The position numbers and the translations under genes were made by a program. The notes below the pieces were generated by a model. The model saw only the letters and a program-made list of their open reading frames with translations. It ran no database searches and was not told where the DNA came from. From Myoxocephalus aenaeus (lineage: Eukaryota > Chordata > Actinopteri > Perciformes > Cottidae), in NCBI GenBank assembly GCA_038501785.1, contig JBAMJR010000040.1:5992501-6056500 (forward strand): a stretch of 64,000 nt of DNA, written 5' to 3'. How positions within the stretch are numbered: position 1 is the stretch's first letter; every line of letters begins with the position of its first letter. Below are positions 13,893 to 25,874 of the stretch, in pieces.

Positions 13893-15440
13893 CTTTCCAA
13901 GTTAAGCCTAATTCAGAGACGGTGCACCGCGGGACAGGACGGGACGGCTCACTTTTTTGTGTCGTCTAGCCGCAACACCTATCTGCTATATGACTCAAAG
14001 CCCTGCCCTATACGTGCATTGAAGTGACGTCAACACGTCGGAGTGCGGAGCGGCTGTTGCCTTCACGAGCTCCCACTTAGCTCTTTCTTCTGGCTATTTC
14101 AGACCACAAAAGTACACGCATATGTTTTGTTGTTGTTGTTATTGTTGTTATGTTATGTGTGCTGCAGCTGGAGAATACAATGAGCGTCCAGCATGATTAT
14201 GGGACTGGTAATGTTGCCGTATAAAAAACCCCACTCAATTGGGTCCTAAATGTGCACTTTGTATGGGAGTGTCATATAGATCCGACAGCACCTGAAGGCC
14301 CCATGTGAAGGAGCCTCTTTCACAACCCTCCTTGCTGTAGACGAGGGTCAGTTACATATCCATAATAATAAATAAAAACATAAACATGCATTGCTATGCT
14401 GGTACAATTACAATGTAAACATAGTTATGATAATAAAGTTTTTTAAACTTTACTTTGCCCATATTTCACAATTGTTCTCCTTTGATTTTAGTGAACATCA
14501 TTATTTCTTAATACCCTTTTCTGAATGTAATACTGTACATTTTCAATTTAATTTATTCTCTTTCTCAATATGTGATTGTTCAGGCCATCTTAAGTGATTT
14601 AGATCTTGTGTCTACTTAGCGCATTGTTACTCAACATGTCCTTGACCCATCCATTTTTTATATACTGTATGTTATATAAAACATACATTCAATATGCGTC
14701 ACTGGTTTTCTGCTGCAATAGCCCAGTTAGTTGATCACTTTATTTTGGTCTTAAATAATATCAATAGTCACTTTTAAAGGACCCCTGTGTGCTGCATTTA
14801 AAAGACCCCATAAAAGAGATAGGAGCCACTCTGTGTGATTACAGTATGTCTGTTTTATATATGTAGTATAGTAATGTAATGACTGCTGGTCTGTTTGCAT
14901 TCAATATAAATCATATCCCTGGGGCAGAGATGCACACAAATGAGCTGCTATATCCTAATGAACTTGAAGGTCGAGAGGAAAATGTACTCATGCAGATTTA
15001 GATTCATTCAATGATCTTTGTCCACATGTTCAATGAAATGTAACACTCACAACTGGCTCTCCAGAGAAATAACCTGCACTCCTCATCATCATTAGTGAAC
15101 ACAAGCTACTGGACAAATATTTCCCTGGCTCACACCCTAAAATATGTTACACCTGTGTCTTCTCATTAGATACAATGTTGTCTGATGTTATTCATTTAAG
15201 TCTGAATTGTACAACTAGGCATTATATCTATCAATCACACAAATATAATAAAACAACAAGGACCCCACAGTGATAAATCATGGCGTAAGCAATGGCTCTA
15301 TTGGACAGTATCAGTTACAGTCTGCAGTGATTTTATGTTGCTCTTATTTTCAGAATAAAAGCATGTGAACATATCAATAAATAATTATTGAATGTATAAC
15401 ACTTCACTCAGTAAACATTAGCTTTAGTTTAATTCTCTAT
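13893..15440. other. sdhb 5' flank and A/T-rich intergenic DNA
   Basis: The first 200 bases upstream of the sdhb start are G/C-richer and are the likely promoter. No specific element can be assigned with confidence. From about 14100 to 15440 the sequence is A/T-rich, with no exon or recognisable repeat family. Confidence 0.5.
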
Positions 15441-15449
15441 AATATCAAA

Positions 15450-17112
15450 GTCAAAGTCAGTTTTATTTGTCACTTCTTCCATATTGTGCAAACATACAGA
15501 GGACCTGAAATTATGTTTCTCTACTGTCTGAAAAAAAAGTGAATAGTGCAACATTTAAAAAAGTAAAAAATAGACAACATATAACATATAAACATATAAA
15601 CAACATCTAAACTAGACAACATATAACATATAAACAACATATAAACATATAAACAACATATAAACATATAAACATAGTGCAGAAACATAAAGTGAATAGT
15701 GCACATTTTAAAAAAAAAGTAAAAAATAGACAACATATAACATATAAACATAGTGCAAAGACATATAAACATAGTGCAAAAACATATAACATATAGTGCA
15801 AAAACAGATTAGGAAACTATTTAAGTGTGCGTTAATAGCAGCGGTCAGACAGTTTAGCAGCAGACACGAGTCTAGATGTGGGAGTGGTGGGGTAGGGAGT
15901 TCAGCTTCCTGACAGCTTGGTGGATGAAGCTGGTTGACAGCCTAGTGGTGCGAGCCCGGAGGCTCCGGTATCTCCTCCCAGAGGGCAGGAGGCTGAAGAG
16001 ACCGTGTGAGGGGTGGCAGGAGTCGCTCACAATCGTGGTCGCTTTGCGGGTGAGGCGGGTGTTGTATATGTCCTGCAGGGAGGGGAGGGGGGGGAGTGAG
16101 GCACCAATGATTCTTCCAGCTGCATTCACTATGCGCTGCAGGGCTTTCCTGCTGTAGTCTGTGCAGCTTCCGCCCCACACAGTGATGCAGTTGGTCAGGA
16201 TGCTCTCGATGGTGCCACGGTAGAAGGTGCACATGATGGGTGGAGGGCTTCCTGCTTTCCTCAGTTTCCGGAGGAAATAGAGGCGCCTCTGTGCTTTCTT
16301 TGCCAGGGTTTTCGTGTTGACTGTCCATGAGAGGTCCTCACTGATGTCCACCCCCAGGAACTTGGAGCTGCTGACTTGTTCAATGTCAGCACCGTTGATG
16401 GTCAGTGGTGAGTGTTGGGTGTGGCCTTTCCGGAAGTCAACAACAATCTCCTTGGTCTTGCTGTTATTCAGAAGGAGGTTGTTGTCTCTGCACGACGTGG
16501 TCAGAAGGTTGGCCTCCTTCCTGTAGTGGGTCTCGTCATCCTTGGTGATGAGACCTATCAGAGTGGTGTCGTCTGCGAATTTGACCATGTGATTGGTGCT
16601 GTAGGTGGTTTTGCAGTCGTGTGTCAGCAAGGTGAAGAGCAGTGGACTGAGCACACAGCCCTGAGGGGCCCCTGTACTCAGAGTGATGCTGCTCGAGGTG
16701 TTGTTACTGCTTGTGGCCTCTCACTGAGAAAGTCCAGCAGCCAGTTACACAGCGAGGTGTAGAGCCCCAGCTGGTCAAGTTTGCAGATGAGTTGTTGTGG
16801 GATGATGGTGTTGAACGCTGAACTAAAGTCTATGAACAGCATTCTCACATATGAGTCTTTTTTGTCCAGGTGGGTGAGGGCTGGGTGGAGAGCAGAGCAG
16901 ATTGCATCCTCCGTGGACCGTTTGGCACGGTATGCAAACTGGAAAGGGTCCAGTGTGGGGGGGAGAATGGATTTGATGTGTGACATGACTAGCCGTTCAA
17001 AGCACTTCATTATTATGGGGGTAAGTGCCACTGGACGATAGTCATTAAAGCAGGACGGAGTGGATTTCTTTGGCACAGGTATGATGGTGGTGGCCTTGAA
17101 GCATGATGGAGG
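15450..17112 (-). mobile_element. 5'-truncated non-LTR retrotransposon (CR1/L2/Rex1-type LINE) with reverse transcriptase
   Basis: On the minus strand a reverse-transcriptase domain reads from about 17110 (VPKKSTPSCFNDYRPVALT) through the acidic motif MLFIDFSSAFNTI, then STGAPQGCVLSPLLF and the catalytic FADDT box, to a stop near 15872. It ends in a typical C-terminal stretch (LPSGRRYRSLRARTTRL). One frameshift near 16712-16716 separates the two halves. Otherwise the frame is open. The endonuclease domain and the N-terminal RT region are missing, as in usual 5' truncation. The 3' untranslated part contains repeated aacatataaac units (about 15560-15800) and ends in the sequence read on the plus strand as caaagtcagttttatttgtc. 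The clade assignment is from family memory. The copy is inactive. Confidence 0.88.
15555..15805. repeat. Degenerate acatataaacata tandem repeats in the LINE 3' region
   Basis: Many imperfect copies of a 12-15 base A/T-rich unit (aacatataaac, agtgcaaaaacata), with two copies of a longer block containing gtgaatagtgcacattt. Confidence 0.8.
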
Positions 17113-17399
17113 GTGTTATAATATGATACATAACACCCTTATAAATAACCACAAAACAGACGGTGAATTGGTATTCATTGGTATTGATTTTGTTCAACCA
17201 TCTTTACTTTGATTGAGCATAAATTAATCCTCCCTCGTTTCAGAAGGACTGTTCATATTCATCAGTTGCGGCCGGAAGTTTCTTTCACCTGTTGGTGTCT
17301 CCGACATGGTCTTGTAATGAAAACAATATGAAAAGAAACTCCAGAGAGCAAACAATCTGATCAAGGCTGAGGTAAGGGGCTCACAATGTTAAATAAAAA

Positions 17400-17728
17400 A
17401 CACATCCATCAGGTCTGTGTGAACGTGCTTAGAGGATGAACATGTTTTCTGTCACTGCCAGAAGTATGAAACACATACAGAAAAGCTAAATAAAGAGTTG
17501 TGAGGATGGAGTTTCGCGACTTAATAATGTATTCAGCATCGAGGAAGGAAAATATAAAGCCTTGTTTGAGTATTTAAAAGAAGCTGGATAAATGAAGAGA
17601 ATTTCATTTTTTCTTCTTCTCCTGTCGTTTTAAAGGAACTCACACTCCAGCATAGTAGGTGGCGGTAACGCACCATTGACGGTAGTTGCCACCTGCCATT
17701 AAACAAGACGAAGAAGAAGAAGAAGAAT
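17400..17728 (+). mobile_element. 3' end of a second LINE family, with (GAA)n tail
   Basis: A decayed frame at 17426-17591 reads C-LEDEHVFCHCQKYETHTEKL and, after one in-frame stop, continues to ALFEYLKEAG and a terminal stop. This resembles the C-terminus of fish LINE ORF2 proteins (a Cys/His knuckle followed by a leucine-rich end). It is followed by the untranslated sequence catagtaggtggcggtaacg, which I know as a very common teleost retroposon 3' end, and by a gaagaagaagaagaa tail at 17708-17728. The element is heavily 5'-truncated and ends about 95 bases before the atad3 start codon. Confidence 0.72.
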
Positions 17729-17822
17729 AAGCATGAGCTTAGTTCGACCACCACAGCAGCAGCGGTGACTTGGAAACAAAGTACAGCCCGTGCAGCCTGT
17801 TGCTTGAACGCTACCGAGCAGC

Positions 17823-19131
17823 ATGTCGTGGCTCTTCGGCTGGGGCAGGGGCTCCGGCGCTGCGCCGGTGGAGGAGCAGGCAGCCGGCGCTGAAGGGGCC
17901 GGGGGTGCACCGGGAGGCGGAGGCGGCTCTGGGGGAGACAAACCCGGGGACAAGTGGAGTAACTTTGACCCGACGGGGCTGGAGAGAGCTGCAAAAGCTG
18001 CAAAGGACCTCGACAAATCACGTGCGTACTACTTTTCTTTTTTTTACAATAATGTTGTATCAACGTTCTTTCTTTCTTTCAGTATATCCCTGTTATTTCA
18101 GAGAGTTTTTCTGCCGCACCAGACACACTTTCTCACGCTGGTACGTTCTGTTCTTTTCGGAGGAGAGTCCCTCGCGCCGAAGTCCACGCAAAAAAAAAGT
18201 CGAGCTGAACGATTTCAAAGAGCAAATGTGCAGTTTTTGAATATCGTGTTGTGTGACTGTGAAACGGTGTAACATCTTCTTTCATTCGGCATTCGTCAAA
18301 TTTAACAGCACAATATATATTTCTATACATTCGACATCTTAAAGGAACAATACTCTTATTTAATGTGCTGTACCGACTGAGTCAGAACACTGTCTCGTTT
18401 GGTCTCGGCCGAGGGGAGAAAGCAACACATCGGGCTGTTGAATTGCTTACTAAGTTGCACATGGTTGCTACAAGTGCGCGTGCAAAGCTATTTGACCTCC
18501 ACGCAGTTTTCCCAAAGTTACTGAGGTTTGGTGGGCGTGTCAGTGAACAGAGATAGAACAGTGTGTCCCCCCGCGAGCGCAGCCCCGTCACCTGTCCCAT
18601 ACGTCACACGCCCCCATGTCAGTATGCACATGCATACTGCTGTTCACTGTGTGGGGGTGTTTTTTTTCTTCTTCTTTTTCTTAAATCAGTCAGTCAAGAA
18701 AAGTTTAAAGCATGTTTATACCCAAAAGTGTAACTCTATCGTGTCGGTGGTTATGGTTTGAATTTTGAAAGTTGAATGAATAAAGCAGTGTTTTGATTTA
18801 GATTTTATTTTTTCCATAATTTTACAGGACATGCCAAAGAAGCGTTGGGCCTGGCTCGTATGCAGGAGCAGACGGTTCAGCTGGAGCATCAGAGTAAAGT
18901 GAAAGTAGGTTTTTGGGCCGTTCAAAATTGTCTCTTGGTGTGATTGTGTGGTCAGTACGGGACCCACTGCTGAACCCGTGACGTCACGACAAGCGTTACA
19001 CAAACCAATCTCCCCAACAGGAATATGAAGCGGCCGTGGAGCAGCTGAAAGGCGAGCAGATCCACCTGCAGGGCGAGGAGAGACGCAAAACACTGGCAGA
19101 GGAGACGAAGCAAAACCAAGCGGTACGGAAT

Positions 19132-19184
<53 letters not shown>

Positions 19185-22100
19185 ATTCTCTTCTGATATT
19201 AAAACACGTGTTCCGCCTGGAAGAGTTTACCTGAGAAGGTAATGCCTTATTTTCTGTATCGCCTCCAGAGGGCACAATATCAAGACAAACTTGCCAGACA
19301 GAGGTATGATGAGCAGCTCAGGCAACAGGTAAGACTTTTTATAATTTTTTTTTTTTATTGAAATGGACCCTTGAAATGAAAACCTGAATGGAGTGTTTAT
19401 CATACGTTTGTTTGTTTGTATCCACAGCAATTTCTCAACGAGGAGAACCTTCGCAAACAAGAGGACTCGGTTGTGAAGCAAGAGGCCATGAGAAAGGGTA
19501 AAAGACCAAACGCTCGCTTTCACATTATTTATTCATAATGCCATGTAAAAAAACTCCTTTATTAGCCTACTTACAAATGCAATAAGTGGGATTTGTACTT
19601 CTCCAAAGCAAAGAATGACCATAATATGTCCTCAGGGGTTAATAAGGTTGTCGATCAGTACTGATGACTAAGCTCACTGTGAGATTTGTGGCTCACTAAA
19701 GACTCCCGTGGGCGTGTGCTCTGTGTTGTAAGAAAAATACACAACCCAGTTTTAGGATACTAAATATTAACATTATTCTAATATTTATTGTGATCATGAA
19801 TATCTAAATGTCCAATAGACATTTGCATTGAGTCAAAGATTTCTTTAAAAATCTTTTAGATCCTAGTGAAGAACCCACAGAGAATGATCACTTAACTCTG
19901 CAGAGCTTTTAGGTTCTTTTAGCTCATTGTTTATTTATTTTTTTCAGTCCAGGCCGTTACGGTTTTGGTCAACTCCCACCGCTCATTACCAGCCGCAGAA
20001 GGCAGCTCCATTAAACTGTTCAGTGCTGCACAGCTCAGACAGATTAAGTCAGTGACTAGCTGGTGATGATAGTTGACGTTTAGCTGCTAAAGAGAACGAT
20101 GAGTTGGCAGAGTCCCAAACCAAACTAAAAGGAGAGTAAATATTGCAGTATAGCGTCTGCAGGGTATTTAAAAATGCAACGGTTTGCCAACACATTCTTC
20201 AAATAACATAATTAAATGATGATATGTCTGTGTCGTTGTTTACAGCTGGTTCCGCTGCCTCCGTGTGGCTAGAAATATATAAGAAACATGAGAAGACCGA
20301 CACGCCAATAGAACAGAATAAGGGACGCTAAACGATGAAAAGGCTCATATAAAACATTAACAAACGATAATTGCCAATAAGTCAGTAGATTTGTTTGCAA
20401 TATTTATGTCCCAAGTTAGAAAATGACATTAATTTAAAGCTGTGACTACTTTTAAGCCAGATATAGGCCACTATGAGACTGATGGAAATCCTATATTAAC
20501 AGCCCCAACTGTGCAAAATGCAAAGGGTTTCTATAATAGAAGTAGTTCAAAGGAGCGGTGTCTTTTTAAATCAGTTCAAGCTAGTTCTGACAGTGTTGAG
20601 TTAAACCGCACTGATTAAAGTAGGTCAAATTCTCAGCCCTGTCAGAAGTGGTCATAACAATCACGTAGTTATTAATATCGTCCTCTTTCCCCCCCCCCCC
20701 CCAAGCTACCATCGAACATGAAATGGATCTGAGACGCAGGAACGACCTGCTTCGCGTCGAAGCGGAGGCCAAAGCCCGCGCCCAGGTGGAGAGAGAGAAC
20801 GCCGACCTGATCCGGGAGCAGATCCGCCTGAAGGCTGCCGAACACAGACAAACTGTCCTGGAATCTATAAAGTGAGGGCAAAATGACTTTCCACTTTCCT
20901 TAATCCTCCGAGTGACTGGCACGTTATCTCCTAGCGTCTCTCTCAGCTGTAAGAGTAAGATCCCAGAGGGCGAGCGGGCGAGTGCGGCTGCCACAGCGGA
21001 GGCAGCCGGCGTGATAATTGTGTTCTGTTCCTGGCAGGACGGTGGGAGCGGTGTTCGGGGAGGGATTCAGGGCCTTCGTCTCTGACTGGGACAAACTCAC
21101 CGCCACGGTAAATCCATGTCAGACCTGTCACGCTTCTGTCACATTTCCACCACAGGAGGACTGTGGAGGATTATGGGAAGCAGCGGCGTTCCCACTTTGA
21201 TATGCTGTACGGTGCGTTTTGAAGACCTGTGCGTTTGTCTTCCTGTCCCTCCCACAGGTCGCTGGGTTCACCCTGTTGGCAGCAGGGGTGTATTCGGCCA
21301 GGAGCGCCACGGCGGTGGCCGGGCGCTACATAGAGGCTCGCCTGGGCAGACCCTCGCTGGTCCGAGAGACCTCTAGGATAACCGTCGTAGAGGCCATCAA
21401 ACACCCGATCAAGGTGAAACTACATCCCAGTTTCACGTTTTTACCATTCATTGTGTGGATGGGATGCACGCAAGATGTGTGCCAATAGTATATTTTAATG
21501 AGGCAGTTTTTTAGATGTAAATAAATGCCTTCTGTATCTGGATTATTTTGTTGCTTTTTGAAAAACCACTGCTCCTAAATAACAGTGACACGCCCAGAGT
21601 CTTGTCACTGAGATTTCACCCCGTAACAGCTGCTGGCGCATCAAATTAAATTTCTCTCAAGGAATTGTTTCAGTGGATTTTGTTTATCCAGCTAATCCCG
21701 CCCAATGAGTTGAATGTGGGAGAATTTTAGAGGGTAATGTGAAAAAATTGCTAAAAACGTGAAAGTGAACAAATGGAGTGTGTAAAATGAACACACATTC
21801 ACCGAGATAACAGCCGGTGGGATGTGTGCTGAATGATGCAAGTTATTTTGAGGACTGCTTTGGGTTATTTCTCACATGTTCACCACAAAAATCTGTATAA
21901 TAGACCAGAAATGGAACAGTTGAATTTGTCTAAAAAAGAGAGTCACAGGTAATGAAGTGTTAAATGATAATTAGAAATTTGATTCTATATCTAATAGAAA
22001 TAAAAAAAAAATCTAATTCCTGTGACGACTGGTTAACCGTTAAAAGGATTCCTGTTAAAACAAGTCACCATCCAGTTCCTGCTGTTCTTCTCATTTTTAG

Positions 22101-25100
22101 ACCACCAAGCGTCTGAGAAGCAGGCCGGAGGACGCCTTGGAGGGCGTGGTGCTCAGCGTGAGTCATTTACTCTTTGTGGCTTTTTGTTGCATGGACATCT
22201 TCTGAATGCAACGTCCGTGTACTCTTTTTATGACTTTGTGAAGAAGAAAAAAAATGCTGAGTGCTGTCATTGTGCTGTGGGTCACAAAGGCAGCTTTGGA
22301 GGCGCGTGTGAGGGACGTTGCCATCGCCACTCGTAACACCCGGCAGAACAGAGGCTTGTACAGAAACATCCTGATGTATGGACCCCCCGGAACCGGAAAA
22401 ACACTCTTCGCCAAGGTACGGCCGGGTCAAACACCTTTTTGTTTTTCTTTCCCTTTTTGACTTGGTGCATATATAGTTCTATTTTTCGACGATATTTATT
22501 TCATGCATTCGAGATTCAGTCCAGTTTTGAAACGGTATATTTTCTGGCTGTCACTTGATATTTTTAAGACATTTTTTTTCTTTCCATTGCCTTCCAGAAA
22601 CTGGCTCTCCATTCAGGGATGGACTTTGCCATCATGACAGGTGGCGACGTGGCACCCCTGGGGCGCGATGGAGTCACAGCCATGCACAAGGTGTTCGACT
22701 GGGCCAGCACCAGCAGGCGAGGGTAGGGCTCTTAAATTTGCTCCATTAACACTCCATGAATCGGTACTATAATGCGTATCAGCCGTTGGATATTGACTGT
22801 GAAGGTTCACTAGTGCGGACTGTATGTCGTGTTAAAGTACATGCAGAGCTGCTGTTATTCTACCGGCTAATTATCATTAAACGCCTTAAAGAAAGGGGGA
22901 AAAAAGCAGTTTTTTTAAAAAGCACATTCTCTTTGATGTCCTCTGATTCTCCGCAGCGTCTTGCTGTTCGTAGATGAAGCTGATGCGTTCCTGCGTAAGC
23001 GATCCACAGTGAGTTCAGCCGCAGTGCCATATGCATGGGGATGATGCCCTGCGTTTGAATCACATATTCATGAGTCATGATTTTTGCATTGCAGGAGAAA
23101 ATCAGCGAGGACCTGAGAGCCACCCTGAATGCATTCCTCTACCGCACTGGGGAGCAGAGCAACAAGTCAGTGTCTTAATGCTATTCACTGTGCATGGCTA
23201 GGCATGAAAAGGTTATCCGCCATGACTGAAAAGGTCACTGGCTGGGTCTAAGTAGTCTCATCCTCTCTCCTCAGGTTCATGCTGGTGCTTGCCAGTAACC
23301 AGCCTGAACAGTTCGACTGGGCCATCAACGACCGCATTGATGAGATTGTGAACTTTGCGCTGCCTGGGCTGGACGAGAGGGAAAGATTGGTGCGCATGTA
23401 TTTCGACAAATTTGTGCTGGTTCCTGCCACTACAGGGAGACAGTGAGTCCACTTATTGTATTTCAATGTTCAAACCGCTACTGTTGCAGCTCTGTGGCAG
23501 AGGTGATTTACTACTGCAAATGAAAGCACAGGTCCCGAGAGGTTGCCGTACTAGCTCCAGTTGCATAATGGTGTCTATAATGTATTCAGTCCTGAAAACA
23601 AAGTGGTGTCTGGGTCTTTACTTATTGCTTTTGTGAAAAGGTGTTTAAGTCCTCAGGAAGTGCAGCACACATGGCGTTTGCAGAGCGCATTGGCCAGTTG
23701 AAATAGATGATCAATGACGAGAAGCGAGTTTAAGCTCAAGGTTCACTTACACTGCAAACCTCTTTAACTCAACAGGAGAATGAAGTTGGCTCAGTTCGAC
23801 TACGGCCAGAAGTGTTCAGATATCGCAAAGCGAGCAGAAGGCATGTCCGGTCGGGAAATCTCCAAACTTGGTGTGGCCTGGCAGGTGAGTAGAGCCGCCT
23901 GTTGGCACAAAATATGAATCTCCATCGAAAAAACCCAATCCAAAGCCAACCCTTTTGTATTTAATTTCTCCTTTCCCGGAAAGGCTGCTGCATACTCTTC
24001 CGAAGATGGAGTTTTGACCGAAGCGATGATTGACGCGCGAGTCGATGATGCCGTCAAGCAGCATGCGCAGAAAATGGACTGGCTGCTGATGGAAGCAGGT
24101 GAGGGTGTCGGGAAGGTCGGTGTACGCCTCCCGAGGGAAATGGCTGCAGTACTCGCGGCCCAGGAAGCCGCGTCGCTTGCACAACCCGAAGATACAACCC
24201 CGACGGCACAACAAATCCTTCCACTTGTGAGCGCGTCCATGGCAGAAGCAGCCGCCCTACCTATAGAGGTGGAGGCAGATGCTATCCTAAAAGAGGCAGC
24301 CACTTTGGTTAAGGACAGTGAAGCTGTGGCCGCAACAACAGCGGGAGCTCCCGTTTCGGTTGAAACCATTGTTGAGACCGCTGCTGCTGCCCCGTTGGTG
24401 CAGGAGGCTGAGGCCATCAAAGACCTGACGGAAGAGGTCCTTGGCACAGCCGTAGCTACCGACACCGTTGTTTGTGAGGTGACGGATATAGTCGCTGAGA
24501 TTAAAGAGGCCGAGGGTGTACCGGCTTCCACCATCCAAGAGATTGTTGCTGTGAGTAAGGAAGAGCCAACTGCTGATGTAGCGGTGCAGAAGGCTGAGGC
24601 CATTGACTTAGTCAAGGAGGAAAATGATGTCGTAACACACTCGGAAATGACCGTCTCTGCTGTCGCTCTGGAGAAGGAATTGGATGCTGTTGTCCAGGAG
24701 CCTGAAGCAGTAGAAGCCACTAAGGCTGCAGAGGAATTGGTAACGGATGCTGTAAAGGTTGCAGAGGAAATTGCAACCAATGTAGCTGAAGTGTCTGAGT
24801 CCCTGGCAAACATTGCCAAAGAGGCTGAAGCAATAGCAACTGATGTGGCCAAGGTGGCCGATGCCGTAGTGACCATCACCGAGGAGATTGAGGCAGTCGT
24901 CACGAAGGAGACTGAAGCGATGGGAAGTGACGTTGCCAAGGACCCAATTGAGGTTGTAGCGGAAACTGCACCCGAAACATCCGAGGTTATTAAAGAGGTT
25001 GAAGTGGAAGTGACGGATGTGGCCAAGGTGTCAGAGGATATTGCCACAGAGATCGTTAAGGAGGTCGAACCCGCGATGCCCGAGACCGCTGCCAAGGTTG

Positions 25101-25720
25101 CTGAAGTCATCGCAACAGAGTCTGCCATTGAAACGGAAGCCACGATTTCGGAGGAAGTCAAGGAGCCTCAGACTACTGCCAGTGAGTTTGACGCAGAGGG
25201 TCAGACTTTGGCTACAGAGGTTGCTGCCAAGGAAGCAGAGATCACACCAGCAGATGTTTCAATGGAAGCTAAAGTCACACCAGCAGAGGTTTCAATGGAA
25301 GCTGAAGTCACACCAGCAGAGGTTTCCATGGAAGCTGAAGTCACACCAGCAGAGGTTTCCATGGAAGCTGAAGTCACACCAGCAGAGGTTTCCATGGAAG
25401 CTGAAGTCCAAACAACGAAGGAGACTGACACTGTGGCTACAGAAGACGTAAAACTATCTACTACTGAGGTCGCTGCCAAGGAAGCTGAAGTCACCAATGA
25501 GACTGACTCGGCAGCTGTTCCCAACATAGAAACCGAGGTCGATGCTGAGGCCATCGCGTCGGAACAGTCTCAGAAACTAGAGGAACCAACTACCGAGAAG
25601 TCAGCAGACTCTCAGACCCCCGGCACCGAAGGGGCTGAGCCGAGTCCAACTGAGAAGCCTCTCTCAAAGAAACAAAGCGGAGATGACAAAGCACCAGCCA
25701 AGCCTAGTTCAACGAAATGA
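17823..25720 (+). CDS. atad3: Mitochondrial AAA+ ATPase ATAD3 with a long C-terminal extension, complete
   Basis: ATAD3 spans the mitochondrial inner membrane and supports nucleoid organisation, cholesterol handling and cristae. Sixteen exons: 17823-18021, 18828-18904, 19021-19122, 19269-19328, 19428-19497, 20706-20871, 21038-21107, 21258-21413, 22101-22157, 22290-22415, 22598-22722, 22957-23008, 23095-23165, 23275-23442, 23776-23884 and 23984-25720. All phases agree. They predict 1,114 residues, where relatives have about 590. The start MSWLFGWGRG matches the family. Residues about 50-60 carry KWSNFDPTGLERAAKAAKDL, then a charged coiled coil (about 70-245). A hydrophobic segment VAGFTLLAAGVYSA begins near residue 249. 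Walker A GPPGTGKT is at 350-357 (22380-22403), Walker B LLFVDEADAF near 405-414, and LASNQPEQFDWAINDRI is the sensor region. The usual end (KQHAQKMDWLL) is reached near residue 571. The same exon then stays open for about 540 more codons, rich in Ala, Glu, Val and Thr, with five 11-residue repeats. Confidence 0.96.
19133..19183. repeat. (CA)n microsatellite just after the atad3 exon 3 donor
   Basis: About 25 CA units begin 10 bases inside intron 3 (exon ends at 19122, donor gtacgg). On the transcribed strand these are CA repeats. Confidence 0.95.
25241..25405 (+). repeat. 33-bp tandem repeat inside the atad3 C-terminal extension
   Basis: Five in-frame units start at 25241, 25274, 25307, 25340 and 25373. 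They encode variants of TPAEVSMEAEV. Units 3-5 are almost identical. The first differs at several bases (TPADVSMEAKV). The length is a multiple of three, so copy-number change keeps the reading frame. Confidence 0.95.
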
Positions 25721-25868
25721 TCGCTTGAAAACGTTGATGAAAGGCGAATGTGAAAGTCAAGCTATTTGTTAAACCCTCGAAACATTTAACCTCAAATTTT
25801 GTCTACTCTTCTAACAATACGTTTGTAACCCAAATACTGTGACGGCCTGTAGGTTTGCAAGAGTCTGA

Positions 25869-25874
25869 ATTAAA
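25869..25874 (+). terminator. Candidate polyadenylation signal of atad3
   Basis: attaaa lies about 150 bases after the atad3 stop codon. Confidence 0.5.

Noticed and set aside
15876..17041. Plus-strand open frames across the LINE
   Set aside because: They are shadows of the minus-strand reverse transcriptase.
23800..25161. A 453-codon minus-strand open frame opposite the atad3 last exon
   Set aside because: It is Ser/Thr/Ala-rich low complexity, produced by the strongly biased Ala/Glu/Val codons of the real plus-strand frame. It has no family resemblance and no splice context.
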